64,000 nt of DNA from an uncultured Lachnospiraceae bacterium (GTDB lineage Bacteria; Bacillota; Clostridia; Lachnospirales; Lachnospiraceae): contig URSA01000015.1 of NCBI GenBank assembly GCA_900550475.1, positions 5,761 through 69,760 on the forward strand. Reading direction: 5' to 3'. The notes under the pieces are model-generated. The model was not told the DNA's origin, did not search any database, and worked only from the letters and a program-made list of their open reading frames with translations. How positions within the stretch are numbered: the first letter of the stretch is position 1; each line of letters opens with the position of its first letter. Position numbers and translations under genes: made by a program. Shown here one piece after another: positions 60,356-64,000 of the stretch.

Positions 60356-61362
60356 ATGTATAGAAAAGACTCGATTGTCATAGAAGAATGGATGAAAAGC
60401 TCGAATAAGGCATTACTGGTGACAGGGGCCAGACAGATTGGAAAGACGTAGCTTATAAGAGAAGAAATTGCCAAAAGCGGATATACCAAATTTGAGGTTA
60501 ATTTTATAGATCAACCGGATTTGGTCGATTATTTAAATGCAAAAATGAGTGCGGAAGATTTTCTGGTGAAGTTGAAAATGATTATGCCGGAGGAATGCCC
60601 GATGCGGTAAAAACCTATATTGCTACCAAAGATATACGGGAAGTTGACAAAGTACAGCGGGATATTGTGATGCTATACAAAGAGGACCTTTCGCAATATG
60701 AGAGTGAAGATAAAAAATTGAAGCTGATATCCATTTACGGTATCGTTCCGGCAGAACTAAACAAACAGAATTAAAAATTTGTTTTTACGATGCTGGATAA
60801 GGAATTGAAATTTGACAGGTACGAAAACAGCTTTCTATGGTTGAAGGATGCCGGGGTTGTGTTACCGGTTTATAATGTAGAAGCACCGACCATTCCTCTG
60901 AAGGCAAGCAAGAGCAGCAATGTCTTCCGGCTCTTTTCAAATGACACGGGGCTGCTTACCAGCGCATATCCGGCGGAAACAAAAATAGAACTGATCAATA
61001 AGAACAGTGAAGTGAATAACGGTGCTCATTTTGAAAACGCCGTTGCACAGCAATTAACGGCAAATGGATTAGAACCTTATTTTTGTAAAAAGAAAAATCT
61101 TGGGGATCTGGATGTTTTGATTGAGATGGGCGGAAAAGTTGTTCCTATTGAAGTGAAATCCGGAAAAGCCTACAAGACACATAAAGCGCTGGATAATTTT
61201 ATGAATATTTCCGATTATCATATCGAGAAAGCATATGTCTTATCGGTGGCTAATGTGGAACAAGAGGGAGCTGTGGTATATCTGCCGATCTATATGTGCT
61301 ATCTTTTAAAGGAGCGGGAAATTGGCAGGTTAATAGTGGATCTGGATATGGAGGGATTGTAA
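60356..61362 (+). pseudogene. DUF4143-type AAA ATPase, broken by stops and a deletion
   Basis: The start MYRKDSIVIEEWM and the Walker A LLVTGARQIGKT match the ATPases with a C-terminal DUF4143 (about 400 aa). A TAG at 60449-60451 directly follows the Walker A Thr. The frame continues to about 60570, then an internal deletion joins to YAGGMPDAVKTYI in another frame. A second stop (TAA after NKQN, near 60772) precedes the C-terminal part, which is intact to 61362 and contains the restriction-nuclease-like VVPIEVKSGKAYKTHKALDNF. At least three lesions make it non-functional. The 190-aa C-terminal frame from 60790 could still be translated, but has no site before its ATG. Confidence 0.82.
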
Positions 61363-61423
61363 AAAACATGACATACTGTTGTCGTGTTTCCTGTGTTAAT
61401 ATGAAGTACGTAAAGGAAAGGTT

Positions 61424-62344
61424 ATGAAGATAGACAGACAATTAGGGATTTTATCCATACTGTTACAGAAGGAATCCGTTACAGCCCCATATTTGTCGGA
61501 GATGTTTGAAGTGTCCAGAAGGACAATAAACAGAGATATTGATGACTTATGTAAAGCAGGTATACCAATTGTAACAAGACAAGGAAAAGACGGCGGAATT
61601 TCAATTATAGACGGCTATAAAATTGACAAGACAATGCTGACAAAAGGTGAAATGCTGGACATTGTTGCGGGATTGCGTAGTCTGGATAGTGTGAACGGTA
61701 CTAACAGATATGGGCAGTTAATGGAAAAGCTATCAATAGGATCTTCTGATTTTTTTGTCGGAAATCAGTCGGTATTAATTGATTTATCTTCATGGTATAA
61801 AGACTCTCTTGCACCTAAGATTGAAATGATAAGGAGTGCCATAGAACAACACAGAGAGATGATGTTCTTTTATTATGCTCCAAATGGTGAGTCACAGCGC
61901 ATAATCGAACCATACTATTTGATTTTTCGATGGTCGAGCTGGTATGTGTGGGGCTGGTGTAAAAGCAGGGAGGATTATCGGCTTTTTAAATTGAATCGTA
62001 TGGATAAAGTACATATGTCTGAAAACTATTTTTCAGAGAGAATTGCTCCGTTTCCGGATTTGCGAGATGAACGAATATTTCCCGGTGGAATTAAAGTAAA
62101 AGCCGTGTTTGAGGCAGATTGCAAATGGCGACTGGTAGAAGAATTCGGACCGAATTGTTTTAGAGAACAAAACGACGGGACGCTTCTGTTTCAGGCAGAT
62201 TATACAGATAAAGAAAATCTGATTACATGGTTGTTATCTTTTCGAGATAAGGTGGAATTGCTGGAACCAAAAGTGATAAGAGAAGAGTTACGACAAAGTA
62301 TTCTGCAAATGAAGAAAAAATATGACAATGCGATGGAGGGTTAG
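61424..62344 (+). CDS. HTH-WYL domain transcriptional regulator
   Basis: Regulator of 306 aa. The N-terminal HTH_11/DeoR-like winged helix (residues 1-55, SEMFEVSRRTINRDIDDLCK) is followed by the WYL domain (about 135-215), with FRWSSWYVWGWCKSREDYRLFKLNRM, split here as FRWSSWYVWGWCK and YRLFKLNRM. A C-terminal WCX-like part closes it. WYL proteins sense small ligands or nucleic acids, and in Firmicutes they often precede the genes they control. AAAGGAAAGG supports the ATG. It is followed after 11 bp by the DUF3795-YjbR gene and then the GyrI-like gene, probably one operon. Confidence 0.9.
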   Translation: MKIDRQLGILSILLQKESVTAPYLSEMFEVSRRTINRDIDDLCKAGIPIVTRQGKDGGISIIDGYKIDKTMLTKGEMLDIVAGLRSLDSVNGTNRYGQLMEKLSIGSSDFFVGNQSVLIDLSSWYKDSLAPKIEMIRSAIEQHREMMFFYYAPNGESQRIIEPYYLIFRWSSWYVWGWCKSREDYRLFKLNRMDKVHMSENYFSERIAPFPDLRDERIFPGGIKVKAVFEADCKWRLVEEFGPNCFREQNDGTLLFQADYTDKENLITWLLSFRDKVELLEPKVIREELRQSILQMKKKYDNAMEG

Positions 62345-62355
62345 GAGGAAAATGA

Positions 62356-62994
62356 ATGGAATCAAGATGTGGCATTTTGTGTAGTAAATGTGACTGGCAA
62401 AAGACTGAAAAATGCAAGGGTTGTGCTAATATTGATAATCCGTTCTGGGGAGCTTGTCCGGTAAAAACTTGTTGTGAAGAAAAAAAGCTGAGGCATTGCG
62501 GAGAATGTAGAGAGTTTCCGTGCACACGGTTAAATGAGTTTGCTTATGATGAAAAAGAAGGAGACTGCGGGGTTCGACTGGATCAGTGTAAGATCTGGTC
62601 TGCATTAACACAGATGAGATATGTCTGGATTGATGAGTTCCTTATGCATAAAACCGGTGTGACAAAACTACCGCCACAGTGGAACTGGATTCGTTATGCG
62701 GTAGGAGGAAAAATGTTTGCTGCAGTGTGTCTTGGCGAAGAAAACAGACCGTATTACATAACTTTGAAATTAGAGCCGGCAGAGGGAAGCTTTTTGAGAC
62801 AGCAGTATGAGGACATTATGCCGGGATATTACATGAATAAACAGCACTGGAATTCAATTAAACCAAATGGCGCAGTTGAAGATGACTTGCTAAAGGATTT
62901 GCTGGAAAAATCATATCGTCTGGTGCTTGGAAGTTTCAGTAAAAAGAAGCAAAAAGAGATTTTGGAAAGTGGTGATAAAATAAATGGCATTTGA
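62356..62994 (+). CDS. DUF3795 - YjbR/MmcQ fusion protein
   Basis: Protein of 212 aa that combines two families usually found apart. The first 80 residues carry the DUF3795 pattern of cysteines (CGILCSKCDW, CKGCANI, CPVKTCCEEK, HCGECREFPC), a probable metal-binding site. Residues about 90-205 resemble the YjbR/MmcQ fold of CyaY-like DNA-binding proteins (PQWNWIRYAVGGKMFAAV, HWNSIK). AGGAGG precedes the ATG. It overlaps the next gene by 11 bp. No experimentally known function for either part in this combination is known to me. Confidence 0.78.
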   Translation: MESRCGILCSKCDWQKTEKCKGCANIDNPFWGACPVKTCCEEKKLRHCGECREFPCTRLNEFAYDEKEGDCGVRLDQCKIWSALTQMRYVWIDEFLMHKTGVTKLPPQWNWIRYAVGGKMFAAVCLGEENRPYYITLKLEPAEGSFLRQQYEDIMPGYYMNKQHWNSIKPNGAVEDDLLKDLLEKSYRLVLGSFSKKKQKEILESGDKINGI

Positions 62995-63616
62995 TTTTAA
63001 GAAAGAGTATAAAGAGTTTTATTTACCAAAGAATAAGCCACAGATTGTAACAATCCCAAAGGCGAATTATATAGCAGTAAGAGGTAAAGGGAACCCTAAT
63101 GAAGAAGGGGGAGAATACAAAGTTGCAATTGGCGTTTTGTATTCTATTGCTTATACTCTCAAAATGAGTTATAAGACGGATTACAAAATAGAGGGCTTTT
63201 TTGAATATGTAGTTCCGCCGCTTGAAGGATTTTGGTGGCAGGATAATGTTGAAGGTGTAGATTATTCCAACAAGTCAGCGTTTAACTGGATTTCTGTTAT
63301 TCGTCTGCCGGATTTTATTACAAAGAAAGATTTTGATTGGGCTGTGGACACCGCTTCAAAAAAGAAAAAAATTGATTGCGCCGGTGCAGAATTTCTGAGT
63401 ATAGATGAAGGTTTATGTATACAGATTATGCATATTGGTGCATTTGATAATGAGCCCGAAACAGTAGCAATAATGGATGAGTACCTGAGTGCCAACGGCT
63501 ATGTGAATGATTTCACCAATGGACGGCACCACCATGAAATCTATTTATCAGACCCAAGAAAGGCTGCACCCGAAAAATGTAAAACTGTTGTCAGACACCC
63601 AATAAGGAAATTGTAA
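62984..63616 (+). CDS. GyrI-like small-molecule-binding protein
   Basis: Protein of 210 aa with the GyrI-like/effector-binding fold. The opening FDFKKEYKEFYLPKNKP and IPKANYIAVRGKGNP are standard for clostridial members, as is the C-terminal HHEIYLSDPRKAAPEKCKTV. It has no DNA-binding domain, so it may sequester or modify a small molecule. The start overlaps the fusion gene by 11 bp, so the two are coupled. It has the same AT-rich composition as its neighbours. Confidence 0.88.
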   Translation: MAFDFKKEYKEFYLPKNKPQIVTIPKANYIAVRGKGNPNEEGGEYKVAIGVLYSIAYTLKMSYKTDYKIEGFFEYVVPPLEGFWWQDNVEGVDYSNKSAFNWISVIRLPDFITKKDFDWAVDTASKKKKIDCAGAEFLSIDEGLCIQIMHIGAFDNEPETVAIMDEYLSANGYVNDFTNGRHHHEIYLSDPRKAAPEKCKTVVRHPIRKL

Positions 63617-63662
63617 GCAGCAAATAACCTCCGTTTGATCGGAGGAAAGGGTAATAACACAT

Positions 63663-63734
63663 ATGAAAATATACATAGATTTTGATGATGTATTGTGTGA
63701 AACAGCAAAGTATTTTACAAAAATTGCAAAATGA
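63663..63734 (+). pseudogene. N-terminal stub of a HAD-like nucleotidase
   Basis: The 23-codon frame MKIYIDFDDVLCETAKYFTKIAK has the motif I of 5'-nucleotidase-like HAD proteins (IDFDDVL) and GGAGG upstream. It stops at TGA 63732-63734, where a full protein would go on for about 170 residues. No continuation was seen in other frames, so it is truncated. Confidence 0.65.
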
Positions 63735-63792
63735 CAACCTTACATAAAGCATGACAAGGAAAACAGCGGTGCAGACAATTAGAAATCGAAAA

Positions 63793-63845
63793 AGCCACAT
63801 TCTGATGACTGGGCAATCCAGCACATCAGAGTGTGGCTCTTTTTA
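63793..63845 (+). terminator. Strong hairpin terminator at the right end
   Basis: AGCCACATTCTGATG (63793-63807) pairs with CATCAGAGTGTGGCT (63824-63838, one G-T pair), followed by CTTTTT. It would stop transcripts from the WYL-GyrI operon and the stub. Confidence 0.88.
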
Positions 63846-64000
63846 TAGGCGGTCAGAGTTGCTTTCGGTTTTCTTTTGTAAGGCCGGAGATAGACAGATA
63901 GGTGAAATGACTGTTGTGATAAGAGTTGAAATATGGCGGTTTTCCCGAGTGTGTGAAGAAAACTCTGTAAATACGTAGATCTTCTATGATAATGAATGGC

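Noticed and set aside
60790..61362. Independent 190-aa gene
   Set aside because: It is the C-terminal part of a DUF4143-type ATPase whose earlier parts are recognisable upstream with stops and a deletion; no ribosome binding site before its ATG.
63751..63978. Small ORF near the right end
   Set aside because: It runs through a strong terminator hairpin and has no ribosome binding site or recognisable motif.

Overview
The window looks like chromosome of a gut-type Clostridia, most likely Lachnospiraceae. The pointers are a T-box leader in front of an archaeal/eukaryotic-type prolyl-tRNA synthetase, YesM/YesN-controlled sugar uptake, Rpn-family nuclease, DUF624, DUF4143 and Fic relics, and Gram-positive ribosome binding sites throughout. 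No rRNA, CRISPR array, prophage or intact transposase was seen. Nearly all genes are on the + strand; the exceptions are a 2-oxoacid oxidoreductase pair (29.9-33.2 kb), a YesN-type regulator (50.2-51.8 kb) and a D,D-carboxypeptidase (54.6-56.1 kb).

Layout. 0-4.5 kb: end of a maltodextrin-type locus (two ABC permeases, a GH13 neopullulanase-like enzyme, a LacI regulator). 4.5-7.5 kb: a secreted InlB-repeat protein, an orphan protein with a possible papain-like fold, and a broken CPBP-protease-like gene. 7.5-11 kb: RluA-type pseudouridine synthase, AI-2E-family membrane protein, O-antigen-ligase-family protein. 11-15.4 kb: a response regulator / BcrA-type ABC transporter / histidine kinase operon and an AAA ATPase. 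15.4-20.1 kb: an Rpn nuclease and a heterodimeric ABC exporter with one degenerate ATP site. 20.2-24 kb: AlkD-like protein, DUF2804 protein, aldehyde dehydrogenase, CDP-alcohol phosphatidyltransferase. 24-29.9 kb: an ABC remnant, tRNA-Gly(CCC), then a TetR / DUF308 / MMPL / YhgE-like operon. 29.9-33.2 kb: a ferredoxin-dependent 2-oxoacid oxidoreductase packed into two polypeptides. 33.4-37.1 kb: HAD phosphatase, a small unknown, a Fic pseudogene, and T-box plus proS.

The most distinctive region is 37.1-53.6 kb, a glycan-use locus. It has a YicI-like alpha-xylosidase, two paralogous acetylesterase-like hydrolases, YesM kinase and YesN regulator, a surface protein with three internal repeats and a C-terminal membrane anchor, an LplB/LplC-type ABC importer whose first permease carries an extra N-terminal membrane domain, two paralogous solute-binding lipoproteins, and a YesL-like protein. 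I infer capture and uptake of an acetylated, xylose-substituted oligosaccharide, probably xyloglucan- or xylan-derived: surface binding, import, deacetylation, then removal of alpha-xylose.

53.6-59.2 kb holds an exonuclease, DacA-type carboxypeptidase, a 197-bp MITE-like structured element, trmB, a thioredoxin and a membrane chemoreceptor. From 59.4 kb to the end the DNA is visibly AT-richer and holds accessory genes (GNAT, WYL regulator, DUF3795-YjbR fusion, GyrI-like protein) mixed with relics (DUF4143 ATPase, HAD stub), which suggests acquired DNA in decay.
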